From NCBI GenBank assembly GCA_018873245.2, contig JAEMBT020000102.1:21796-85795 (forward strand): 64,000 nucleotides of DNA. Reading direction: 5' to 3'. The position numbers were made by a program, and so were the translations under genes. The notes below the pieces were generated by a model. The model was given only the letters and a program-made list of their open reading frames with translations, searched no databases and was not told the origin of the DNA. This document shows, piece by piece, positions 1-11,858 of the stretch. Origin of the DNA: Archegozetes longisetosus (lineage: Eukaryota; Arthropoda; Arachnida; Sarcoptiformes; Trhypochthoniidae). Numbering within the stretch: the first letter of the stretch is position 1; each line of letters starts with the position of its first letter.

Positions 1-3000
1 GATCCTCATTTGAAAGTACCATTTCATATTTGGTTCAAGTTTATTTGTCCGTATTAAAATTAAATGTACATTATTTCATTGTTGGATATTATACGATAAT
101 CAACGAATAGGACACTGAAATCAAGTGAAAATGAATTAGGAACTAAGCTTGGTTAGTATATATTGCTACAAAACTATCACGGGTCATGTCAGTGATCAAG
201 AATCTAAATGCGAAACTTTTATCATTAAGAATTGCCGATAAGAAATTAAACAGCAAAATTAGTGTTTAGCTATTATCAGATCACATATATTGCTACGAGA
301 GTAGTTCAAGTAATTCTTAGACTCATAGAGTTATAGAAATAAATGAAAATTTTACTTTTTAATAATACCGTTTCTTTAGTTTTAACATGTTAGTTGTTGA
401 TATATTGAAACTACAGATGCAAACATGACGTAAAATATCCTTCTATGTTACACCACGAATTTTCCGAATCACTCTCGAAATTAGTGTTTAAGTTTTAGAT
501 ATATCTGCTTAATTAAGCATCATTTTGAAAGATCTTAGAAGAAGAAACGAATAAAATTCTATACCAAGATTTATAGTTATTTGTGAACAGACAGAGATTT
601 CGAAATATAGTAATGCTATCTCATTCCACTGCAAATCAGACAGATAGTTCATAGTAAACGCCCATTACTATAACATTGATGAAATGTATTGAGAAGACTC
701 ATGTCTGGGACACTTAAATGGGTTTCTATTAAGGTTGGAATTAGGCTGAGTTTCCAGACAACAATTCGCGATTATTGAATATATCTGTTGGAAGGAGTAG
801 TCATGTAAAGTATGTGTACTGGTCTGACACAAATAAAAAGATGACTTAATTTTATTTTATAGGCTGAAGTATTAAGCTAACAATATATAGTTATGCTAAA
901 AATCAAGAGAATTCATGTCTAATGTTAAATATTGGGTATACAACTTGCCATTCTTCGTAATTAATTTATAGTAACAATCATGATAAATGAATGAAATTTG
1001 AATGGAGTCGTTAAATATAAGGAAAATTTTGGAGTGATACTTAACTGTTTGACATCAGTATAACTCTTGATGAATATCTCAAACTATCCTTCATTTATTA
1101 ATGATTTCTAAGATAGATATCGATGTTTTTCAAGACTGAACTCAGATGAAAATATTGAACATTTGAAAGTAATTCTCTACGTGAATAGTAAAGTCTTTTA
1201 CATCTTATACCCCAATGATTATTAACGATGCTGAACCAGTTATGAATGTTTTTCAAATGTTCAACATGATAACGTTAGCTCATTGGAAACATTTGTTAAT
1301 CTAATTTACAAAAGATTACATGTTGTTCTTAGTAATTCTACGAGAGAATTCAACACTGGGAAAATATCATGTATAAGTTTGATTAAACATCGAACATCAC
1401 TGTCGGAAACAATAAACATACATCCAAAGGGTTAGTACAGATGTGACATTAATTCAAAAGATCACTTTTAGTATAAATATTGCCACACTGCATGATTCAT
1501 TATTTGTCTAGCATAATAAATGATATTTGAACGAATATTGCATTTAGGATAAACACTGAAGTGATGTATGATTGTTTGATATGAATGCAATTACTGATAA
1601 AATCTCAGAAGTTCTTCAATTTTAGCGATTCTAAACGAATTATTGTTTTTCAAAAGCACCAGATGAAATGATAGCGCACTTAAAATAATTGTTAGTGTGA
1701 ACTGCAAAAGACATATCTTGCGCACAATTATTCTGCGAAAGCGTTCAACTCTCGAAAAATATCATCTACAGGTGTGGTTAAACATTGAAAATGACTTTCA
1801 GAACGAACAAACATCAAAAGGGTAGCACTCATTTGACTTCAACTAAAAGATGACTTATTTTATAGATGAATTCTTTTAACTGTCTAACATTATATAGTGT
1901 GAAGTTCATAATTAAGAGAATTCGTGTCTAACGATGATTTTAAGTATAAAAATTGCTTTGCTTCATGATTCATTATTAAATATTTAACTTGATGAATAAT
2001 ATTAAATAGGAAGAATATTCCATTTGAGATAACTATTGATGAAGTTATGCTTGGTTATTTGAACTAATTGTAATTCAAAATAAGATTCCTAATAAAATTC
2101 TTCATCTAATAATGCATCTTCAGATAGCTGTTAATATTTTTCAAGAGTGAACTTGAAGATACTTTATAAGTGAACATTATAAAGTAAGTGTTTTTTGAGA
2201 ATCATAAAAAATCTTACATCTCATACTGAATTACGAGGGCTCCAACACTGGCAAAAATGTTGTCTATAATGTGTGCGGATTCTCAAGTGCCAATCAGGCT
2301 TCGATCAGAACAGTCTTGGAGGGTCGAGTGACTAATCCTTCTATCATATGTAACATTATTAGGTGTATTGGGTGAGATAGTCAAAGATTTGTTTCTGGCT
2401 TGATAAACGTGAATTTCTCAAACTTCACACTCAAAAGAAGTTCTTTTACTGTTTCTAATAATGCTAAATATGCATATAATATGAACTGTTTTTGAAAAAT
2501 ATGGTTAATGACAATTGAAAATTCAGAGCTGAATGAATGCAACAGATAAAGGTCCATCCATTATATATACTTCAGTTCTTGTGTATAAAAAATTAAACTT
2601 GAAATAATCAAATGATCAACTTTTGTCAGATCAGAAAGGGATCTTTGATCTCACAGTAGGGTAATTTACAAAGTAAGTTGCCACTGTCAAGCTACTAGAA
2701 TGACATGATTGCATTGTAGCCTTCATCTAATTTCATATGAAATATAACAAATATTAGAAATAATAACCGAGCAATGTTCATACTCCAACTCTTGAAATGA
2801 TTGAAAATCACAATATTGATTATGAAAGAGAAAGCAGTCATTATACACAATATTCTATATATTATTACAAATTTGTGGTCAACTAACTCGGAGCAAACTT
2901 CAAACTTATAGATGTTTTAAAAATTTAGTCCATGTCATTAAGGAAGGTATAATCTGATGAATAGGTCCCCAAAACTGTCAAATATGAACTAGCTGTATTC

Positions 3001-4055
3001 CAAAATAATTTTGATGTCAATTATTGCCACTAGAAGTGGTCATCGGTTATAAGGAAACTCATTTATTCAACTTTTGGATATTGCTATTTAACTGTCCTTC
3101 AGGAAGACGCTAAATACATTGCTATCGTCTGACAAAGATCTCAATATATTCATAACATTTTTAGATTATTCGTGCTTTTATAATATGGGAATTTAATATT
3201 CTCTCAATTGATATCAATTTAGTTTCTCAACTGATTAATACTCAGTATTACTATAATAACACAAAACCTTCACATCTGTAAACGTTTGAAACAACTTCGG
3301 GTTATGTTCTCTAAAACATATTGGTTTAGCAAATGCACAAATTTATAAAGTAATGAACGAAACTGGTCTTAGAAAGTGACCAGTATTAAACAATCTTCAC
3401 AGTCTCTCTAACTCTTGCAGTAACTTTAAAACTTGTGTTAATCACAATGAAAGATATGGCTCAACCATTTTAGACAATATTCTACACATCAAATAATGTT
3501 TGTATGAAATGGAGTTGTCTAACTCGAATCAGACCTCAAACTCCCAAATGATTCGACACATTTTAGTTTAAAATTTAGTTCACGTCATGGCAGATTGTGC
3601 AATCTTATGACTATTTTCTCAGAATTTACAAATCGAAGCAAATTTTAGAGCCAAGGGATTTTACAATGTTTGCTTTGCACTGCCAAACAGCAAATACTTG
3701 ATATCTGATAAAACATATTGAATAACAAATGTGTCAGAAGCGAAATCAGCGACAGGAAGAGGTGAATATTTCAGTAAATGTAGGTATCGAAGTCATGTGA
3801 TTAGTCTATCAGAGGCAAAATTAAACAAGGCAAAAGCTCAAAGTCGAGAGTTTAAAATTTGAAATGAAGTTTGATTTCGAAACTATAATTTTAGGATGCG
3901 AATCAAGATTTTGTTCTAAGCTATTTTGTGACACATAGTAAAGATTTTTAAGGTAACGAACATTTGACAACCAAAAGTTCCACAAGCTAAATGAAAAACA
4001 TTCCTTAGTTATTTTGTTGTTGAAGTTCAATGATTTTGTATTCAAATCAAAATAT
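1..4055 (-). repeat. decayed repeat units, left arm of receptor-gene array
   Basis: There is no coding sequence I can support here. The stretch holds degenerate copies, in minus orientation, of blocks that recur in plus orientation at 31-45 kb. For example, bases near 2790-2870 and 3410-3490 read, on the minus strand, like the block TGACTGCTTTCTCTTTCAT followed by a CGATTTACAGTCATTGCAAG-like stretch. A second block (about 1090-1200 and 2120-2300) resembles the minus strand of 38.7-38.95 kb. Identity between copies is low to moderate with many indels, which points to old duplications. Confidence 0.5.
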
Positions 4056-4176
4056 TTAGCTTGAATTCAAGTTTAAAATAAATCTAACACTTGTCATAAA
4101 TACTTCTGTTCCCTGGTAAGTTTTCATTTGAACAGTCGACAGAAATAAAAACATTCTCACAATGTGCAAAATATTT
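4056..4176 (-). other. candidate last exon of the receptor-like gene
   Basis: Downstream of the main frame a CAACAG acceptor-like site precedes a stretch ending in a stop at 4056. The corresponding stretch of the paralogue (52476-52599) also follows a TTTTCAG acceptor-like site. The two are 121 and 124 bases long, a difference of one codon, and both stay open in the frame that starts NIL and ends LN.N. That pattern suggests a coding exon. The donor is not settled: GTAATT or GTGTAT near the end of the main frame are options, and reading phase does not fit cleanly for the first. Confidence 0.35.
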
Positions 4177-4216
4177 CTGTTGAGCATATCTTCACAATGA
4201 TAGAATCAGAACAGAG

Positions 4217-5215
4217 TCAAAGCATTCTTTGACTAAATTCCAATTTTATACACGAATTACGGAAATCTTCAAACTGATCGGTCGTTCGTCTCAGGACAAT
4301 CCAATGAACTTTTATGATATCATTGGTAATAACTTCGTCCCAATTGTTGATCAGAATTTTGATTAATGTTTCGCTAAACTTAACTTTGGTTGAAATCGAC
4401 TGAAGACAAACGTGATAAGTAAACAGTAAAACAATTAAACAGAAGAGCGTTAGCAACGCGCGAAAATTCAAGACAATTAACGAATCTACACATAAGGATA
4501 GATAGAGTATAAAATATATGATTATATCTATTTTGATGAAATACTTAATAAAACGCATATTTCGACTGATATTACTTTTAAAACGAATGAAATCAAGAAT
4601 CGTCCGATGTGTTGAATCAATCACGTGAACAGTTGGTATTTCTATTCGTCTTTCGAGTTGCTTAATAAACATTTTTAACAGCGATAAATATTGTCCATAA
4701 ATGTTATGATGAATTAAGTGCAAAATTATTTTCCAGCCATAGATGAAAATACAGTTAAATATGATACTTAAATCAGTATTGATTTGTAAAATTGTCTTAT
4801 ATTCCAAGTGTTCGATCGGCTCTTCGAATACTTTATTTGTGTGATGATAATTATGACGGAATAGAAGTGTGAGACCAGTTGCGCTTGATATCACGATTAT
4901 CGCCAAAATTGTTGAATATTCATAGGATTCAGTTGTGGATACATATTTACTGTAACTATCGAGTTTTGTTTTCAGGAGTGATAGAAGCGAAGATCTTTCC
5001 TTAATATAGACATAAGACGTGAAAGTTGACATCACTGTAAAGCAAAGAAGGACTTTGATTACAGTTAAACTAACAGTGTCTTCGATTCTGATAATTAGCA
5101 CGACTTTGATTATCGTAAAACATATGAACAACAAAGTGAATATGGAGAATATCTTATTAATTATTCGTCTGTCAAAGTTTTTCAGGCCATATATTAGTAA
5201 CACGTTGTCTAACAT
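4217..5215 (-). CDS. gustatory-receptor-like multi-pass membrane protein
   Basis: A 332-residue open frame encodes a hydrophobic protein with about six membrane segments, at roughly residues 20-43, 52-73, 103-121, 148-168, 227-250 and 254-275, with a charged loop between the fourth and fifth. The ending TTDQFEDF resembles the late region of arthropod gustatory receptors, and the size, topology and tandem decayed relatives suit that family; no diagnostic motif proves it. The likely role is a chemosensory ligand-gated channel in the plasma membrane. The start at MLDN matches the conserved start of the paralogue at 51427, and no open extension lies upstream. The single exon lacks a seventh membrane segment. 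A candidate last exon lies at 4056-4176. The paralogue in the plus array is very similar over nearly its full length, so this copy is probably still functional. Confidence 0.55.
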   Translation of the reverse strand: MLDNVLLIYGLKNFDRRIINKIFSIFTLLFICFTIIKVVLIIRIEDTVSLTVIKVLLCFTVMSTFTSYVYIKERSSLLSLLKTKLDSYSKYVSTTESYEYSTILAIIVISSATGLTLLFRHNYHHTNKVFEEPIEHLEYKTILQINTDLSIIFNCIFIYGWKIILHLIHHNIYGQYLSLLKMFIKQLERRIEIPTVHVIDSTHRTILDFIRFKSNISRNMRFIKYFIKIDIIIYFILYLSLCVDSLIVLNFRALLTLFCLIVLLFTYHVCLQSISTKVKFSETLIKILINNWDEVITNDIIKVHWIVLRRTTDQFEDFRNSCIKLEFSQRML

Positions 5216-8200
5216 GATTGTAGGAATAATCTCAGGTAGAGTTTAAATTTGAAAATCGAAATTCTGGTTGTTCAACATTGTAAGAAGTTTTATTAGCTCA
5301 ATCTGTTATTACAGAACTTGTACTCACTTATCTATAAATAAAATTAAGCACAAATATATACGTTTTATTAAAAGGAAAATTCTCGTTCTAAAATCTCTAG
5401 AATTCTGCATGCGTCATGCTCCCTTTAACCAATAACGCTTTAACCTTTTTAATCAAATCACTCCAGTGTAAAGCAGTTTGTTAAACTTCAAAACATCAAA
5501 ATTCAAACTGAAAAACTATTTCGAAATGATAAATGTATTCAACTAGTTTTCCACAGGCATTCAAACTTCAATATGAGCAGAATCTGTTCGATGCATAGCT
5601 AATAGTAAAATTCTGCTTGCAATTTTTACTATTTTCACGTTAATTTTTTCTTGCACATAAAATCTTGAAAAACATAACAGCGAGCTCTATATTTTTCACC
5701 TATTCAGATCAGGATCTTCAACATGATATCAATGAACTAAGCTTGGTTATCAGAAAAAACTATATGTAAATGAAAGCTTGGTTGGTGCGTTAAAGACCTT
5801 TTTGAGTTCAAAATTTGATATTTAATTTTAATTGCTATAGTTTTAAAAAGGTGTTGACTAATTAGTCAATCGAAAATATGTTTTTAAACTTTTTTAGCCT
5901 CAGTCATACTGATAAAAATTTACCAATAACAACTGCAACGTTTAAGAATTCGATTTCGAAATTTTTGTTATAATGAATTATCGACACGGAATATAAACAA
6001 CAAAAGTAGAGCGTAGTTATTGTCAGTTCACTTGCATTGTTGGTTTCTTCAATCTTCAGAAATAATCTGCTCATTTATGATCAACTTTTGTAAAATCACT
6101 TATAAGAGATCGAACGAATAGAAGTCAATGTTAAGATTTATGTTAACATCAGTGAACTCGGATAGAGTAATCGAAATATAAACTTGCCATTTGATTTTAC
6201 TAGTAATCAGACAGACAACTTCTTTGTGAACCCCTGACACATTAAAAACCATTAAGTATAATCACAGGATTTATATTAGGATTTATCTAACTAATATTTA
6301 GTACCAAGCTTATAATCGATTGAATTTATGGTTGATGGTATATCTTTTAGCACAAAAATTGAACACTCCTTGTAATTGGCTTTTAGGTTGAGACGTGCTT
6401 TATGAATGAAATTTAAGCGAAAATAAATTCAATTTTAGATAAGTGTTGATGATGAGTTATTTGGATGCTTGAAATCAATATAATTTTTAATAAGATATCT
6501 TAGAAAGTTCTTCATTTAGAGTGCTTTATAAGATAGCTACCAATGCATTTCAAGATTGAAGATGAAAAGTATGGAACACTTGAAAGTAATTCTTTTCATG
6601 GGTAAAAAAATGTACAACTTGTGCTCAATTATACTATAAGAGCTCTTAATACTGGAAAAACATCGTCTACAAATTGTGTGGATCTGGAAATGTAGATCAG
6701 AAGTTGAGCAGCACAATCTGAGTGGGTCGAAACACTGATTTTTCAAACTTGCAGACCCTTATAATGTAATCTGGATTTTGCAAAGGCAGTCTTAGGTATT
6801 TCTCACTCTAAATAGTCGCTTAGATTGCTTTTATTACAAAGGTAATTTAATCAATTCAAATTGTTCCGGAGAGATTGAATGTCATCAAAAGTTTGGTAAG
6901 TGATCTAATTGAAATTTAAACTGTTCAATGTTCAACATTGTTTCATCGAATCAAAGCGTTCAGAGTACTCGACAAAATGAAAGCGTTTAATTTCATGTTT
7001 CAGCCTCAATCCAAAAATTGTAATCACAACTCTAGTTATCAATTAATCTAATGTCACTTCTGATATTTATTAATCTATAATTAATTATTAAAATATCGCA
7101 GTTTTGAACAATGAAAAATAATAAAATTGACGATGAATTTATTGAATAACTCAAAGCAGAAAATATTGATCACACACAGTTTGACTATTTATATCGATTT
7201 TTTACCAAATAAATGCAAACGAGAAAATTCTTGGTTTTCCCGATGTATATGTATTTGAATAGGTTTATCAGTTTTCGTACGTTAAGCCGTTATGAATTCG
7301 TACAATTGTTAGGATAATGTGAGAAAATATGAAAAGCAATTTGATCAATAGACTGTCTTCTTTGTGAAATGTAGATAAAGTGAAACCATTCTATAACTTG
7401 ATTATCTATTTCGAGTTATTCTTAGTCTTCAAACTCAATGTGAGACAAGCCTTATGAGAAATCTAATGTGGAAGATGATCAATTTGTTGGAAAGTCTTCA
7501 AATCAAATGTAAATTTGCTTCATCCTAACCAAAACAAATATTAGTTACTATTTTGTTAAGGCCAAGAAGGAAATACGTGTGAATTTATTTAATATTCTTT
7601 AACGCTTTCACCTTAATATTAATATTTGTTGAGCTACTTCTGTATCCTCTGGCTTCGTATTAAAGTTTTTACAAATTGTTGTTATTCTAATAGAAAGTTA
7701 TGACAGAATTCATGCATTCATTTAATTTGATGTAGAATATGACAAATGTTAGGAATTGCGACACTTTGATCAGTTTTATATTCTTCAACTCTTTCATTGA
7801 CTGTAAACGTTATGTCGAGTATTATATAAAAAGCGAAGACATTATACAGGATATTCTTCATACTAATATATGTATTGCTACCTAACTTGAAACAGACTTG
7901 AAGCTTAGATACGATTTAATAAAATTTGAGATCAAACTTTTGTTTATGTCATGTGAAACCGGGTTATCTTATAAGTGGATTATCAGGATTTTCAATTAAA
8001 GCAAATTTGAAAAATTGAAAGATTTAGAATTTTACTTTTTCTACCAAACTACAAGTTCTTGACATCTATCAAAACATGTATGAAATGAAAAGTATGAAAG
8101 CTGAAAAGCAGCAAACAGAAGTAAATCTTTCAATACAGATATTGTATATTATATGATGGACGGTCAATAACAAGATTAAACTCGAGTTAAAAATTTAGAT

Positions 8201-9600
8201 GTTTTCATTGAACAAGTCACGTACTTTTAACTTGATACGAAGTTTGAAATGTTTCAAACACTTAATATGGTTTATTTTCTAGAGCATAAAAACAGGAAGT
8301 CTAAAGTCTAAAACATTTTTTGAATTTCGCTATGAATTTGTACGATTATATTAGGATAGTTTGAATAATGAAGATATGATGTAATAATCAATTCTATCGC
8401 TTGATCATCTAATTAAAGCTATTCTTACTCTTCTAGTATAATGCAATTCAGATTTGATGACAAATCTAATGCGAAAAGTATCAAATTGCTTTGATAGTGT
8501 TGAAGTGAAATTAAATTTCTTTCTATCAAAGCATAAAATAATAATTAGTCAGGCTATGTAGGAATTTTGGGTGAATATCGAATGGTTTTTGTTCAATCTT
8601 TTCATATCAAAATTGATCATTTGTTGAGTTATTTTTACATTCTCTAGTTACATATTAAAATTATCAGAAATTGAATTGTTATTATGCTAATAGAAAGTCA
8701 TGACAATTCAAGCATCAATGGAATTTTATGTGAAAATAAGATATTAGGAATTAGATAGCTTTGAGCAGCTTACATACTCTCCAACTTTACAGTAACAATA
8801 AATGTGATATTGAGTATTAAAAGCAAAGTCATTATGCAGAATATCCTACATATCAATATATATATTAAGTTGCGTAACTTGAAACAGACTTTATACCTAT
8901 AAGTAATTGAATAAAATCGAAATCTGGTTCGTCACATAAAATAGTGTTCTTAGATTTTTCAATTCGAAGCAAATTTTAAAGTTCAGAGATTTGGGATTTT
9001 GCTTTTCCTATCAAGCTATAAATTATGATGCTATAGAGTATAGATTAAAATTTTAGATTCCCCAATGTATTATAGATGATTCTTACATTTTCAAATTACA
9101 TTTTCAATTATAATTTATTTCTCGAAAATGGTTGATATGTCAAGAGATTACTTGTTACAAAGTAGAACATTTGAGTGAAATAATGATTAAACGCGTATTT
9201 TTCAGATAATTACTGGTAAATTTCAAATGATAAACTGTGTGATATTTTGTGATTAGTTAAATACAAAAACAATGTTTTATGAATACTATAGTACTTGTGA
9301 GTGAGTTATAAATCACACAAAACTGGTTTGTACCTAATTCAATATTTATGTACATTATTATGCATATTAATAATTTTTGCATCTAATTAATGGGGAAATA
9401 TCTATCGTGGTTCACTTTATATATATTTACAAATAATATATTGACAAATATGTGTATTTTCGTTCGATCATCTTTAATTAGTATTCATAACAATTTCAAG
9501 TTTGAACTTACTTCAAGAAACTACTGTTACAAGACATCGAAAATTCTGTCTTACCGTATTACAAGCTTTATGGAAATATCTTAATATACGCGTGGAACCT
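5216..9600 (-). repeat. decayed repeat units, left arm continued
   Basis: This holds degenerate minus-oriented copies of the same unit set seen in the plus array. Stretches near 7760-7900 and 8760-8880 again match the reverse complement of the conserved TGACTGCTTTCTCTTTCAT block, and 6490-6740 resembles 2110-2330 and the minus strand of 38.7-38.95 kb. No frame survives. The short open frames here show no conserved pattern. Very AT-rich. Confidence 0.45.
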
Positions 9601-10570
9601 CTCAAACTCGATTTCATAAAAATTCACTAAACAAATGATTGATAGTTAATTTTGATTTATTATTCATGTTAAACCTAAGTCCATATTATTGAGAAACACC
9701 GTAACTATAGCCAGGATACGGTAATCAATACGAGTGTTAAGCAAACACATATTTTCTATTTGTTCGATTCTAATGCATGGAAAATAGAGTTCATTGCTTA
9801 CAAATGTGCCCTATGACAAGCGCAGCATTCCCCTAGCATAACTTATATAACTCAACCAAATGTAGTCGCATTATAATTAAATTAGATGATTTATTCACAA
9901 ATAATAGGACAGTCGTGTTTAATGTACTGTGCCTAGGACAATATTCGAAGTATTCGACCCTGTTCTACGTGTATTACATTTCGAAAACATGAAATTTGCA
10001 TTTATATCATTTTATAAACTGTTTTACATTAAAGGTTCAATTAGTCAACCTAAAAATGTTTGCAGACTGGCATAACTTTTATTGCTTTTTAATCTCGATT
10101 AATAAATGCATATCTTTAGACTTTATATGAATATAAATTAAGATTTCTTATGAATAACTTGTTATTCTTTTCTCACATTTAATATTATTGCCTTCAAAAT
10201 GCTTTGAATGCATTGATTTTGATTGAGAGGCATTAATTAGTTTTTCAGCAATTTTAAAACATTTCAATTATGTAATCTTATTTTCATATTTTTTCTTTAT
10301 ATTAATCTCTTTGCAGTATTTAATTTAGGGTTTGTCTCTCGAGTTACATAAATTTAATACATTTCTACGAATAAGCTATAAATTAAATGAACTACAAACT
10401 AAATCAAATCAGTTGTTGAGCCATTCGGAGGTTCTAGTTTGAGTTTAATTTTCGGAGCTCGAGAGGGAATACTGTGCTGATGAGTTATCGAGGTTTTGAA
10501 GCTCATTTGCAGGAGTATTGAGATCGATAAACGCCTATTCCTAAATAAACTTTGCAAACCTTGAAAATAT
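9601..10570. other. AT-rich spacer, nothing recognised
   Basis: I see no gene, clear repeat or structured element in this stretch. It separates the left receptor array from the first foldback element. Confidence 0.5.
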
Positions 10571-10577
10571 GGGGTAT

Positions 10578-11279
10578 TAAATTTGATTACAATTGTTTTG
10601 AATGTTTATAACTTTTTAATTTATTAACAGTTATAAAAAAATCTAAAGTACTAACTAGATTTGGTCCAGTTCCTTGTGCTTTAGTTGGATTTTGATCTCA
10701 GAAATATTGTTTGTGAGTAATCGTGGAAAGATTAATTTAAAAATTTACTAAAATTCGTCCTGAAATTTTTTTACGTTTTATAACTTGAAACTACAAAGTA
10801 TATTTCAGATTTTTCAGTTCTATTTAGTAAAGCTTAGAAAATGAGTCGATAAATGTTTCAGAAAACTTTTGAAAATTTATTCATTTGATCATGTTAGTTT
10901 GTTATACATTACTGTATCGATACAGTGAAGTTAAAATTTGTAAATTTATCAAAGTAAGAGCTTTTGGAAAAGTAAAGTAGAAATCAAACGGCGATTAAGT
11001 AGGAATCGTATTGACTACATTAATGTTTAACAAACTACATAGTCAAATAAGTAATTTTTAAAAATTTTCTGAAACACTTATCGACTCATTTTCCAGACTT
11101 TACCAAATAGAACTGAAAAATCTGAAATATACCTTGTAGTTTTCAAGTTATAAAATATTTGTTGTCAAAAATTTTAGGATAAATTTTTGAATATTTTTTA
11201 AAAATATTCCATCTACGATTACTCACAAACAATACTTCCGAAATCAAAATCGAGCTAAAGCATAAGGAATTAGATCAAA
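10578..11279. mobile_element. foldback element, long inverted arms
   Basis: About 10655-10870 is repeated in inverted orientation at about 11060-11278. The arms share TTGTTTGTGAGTAATCG, a 'gaaaatgagtcgataa' stretch, and the outer 'ctttagttggattttgatc' segment. The spacer is about 190 bases. The outer left part (10578-10616) also matches the reverse complement of 15300-15350 in the second foldback, so both belong to one family. No coding capacity. This is a non-autonomous foldback or MITE-like element. Confidence 0.65.
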
Positions 11280-11593
11280 GGAGGATTTGGTGGCTCCATA
11301 GAAAATTCCCTTGAGACACCGATTTCTTTGAAATTTTTTATTCAAAAAGAACACTAAAAAAGAATATATGTTTGTGCTTATCACTTTGAGATTGGACACG
11401 CCTGAGCGCTGCAAAAAATTCCAGAAGTTTGAATTTTCAAATTTTTATTGTAAGAAAACCGTTAGAGATATTTTGAAAATTTGTTCACTAAAACTTAAAG
11501 TTTGAATACAAGTTTATGAGAGAAAAAATTATCATAAATTTTTCATTATTAAGAAAGTTATAAAGGTAATAAAATTTCAAAAATTTATTTAAA

Positions 11594-11696
11594 CATGTTA
11601 CCCCGAAAGGGCTAGCTTGGCAATTTTTCCTAAAGAACAACTTTATCTAAAGAAGCTTTGGTTAAAAGGAAAAGCTAGCCCTTTTGGGGTAACATG
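11594..11696. repeat. 25-bp near-perfect inverted repeat
   Basis: Bases 11594-11618 (catgttacccc...gctagctt) are the reverse complement of 11672-11696 with one mismatch, around a 53-base spacer. The pair lies just beyond the 3' end of the broken transposase gene and might be a subterminal hairpin of that element or a tiny nested element. Confidence 0.7.
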
Positions 11697-11858
11697 TTGA
11701 AAAAATACAAAATCCAAAAATACATAGTAATTATGAATGAAGCAAAGTTTATTTTTAAAATGTTTAAAATCTGTAAATTTTCCACTCTCTTTTCGGCTCT
11801 CCTTCCAACTCTTCTTCCGACTCTCCTTCTGACTATTCATCAGTTGATTCCAAGACTA

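Noticed and set aside
5019..5246. 75-codon plus-strand open frame
   Set aside because: Antisense to the receptor-like gene; an equivalent antisense frame exists over the paralogue (51405-51623), explained by the sense codon bias.
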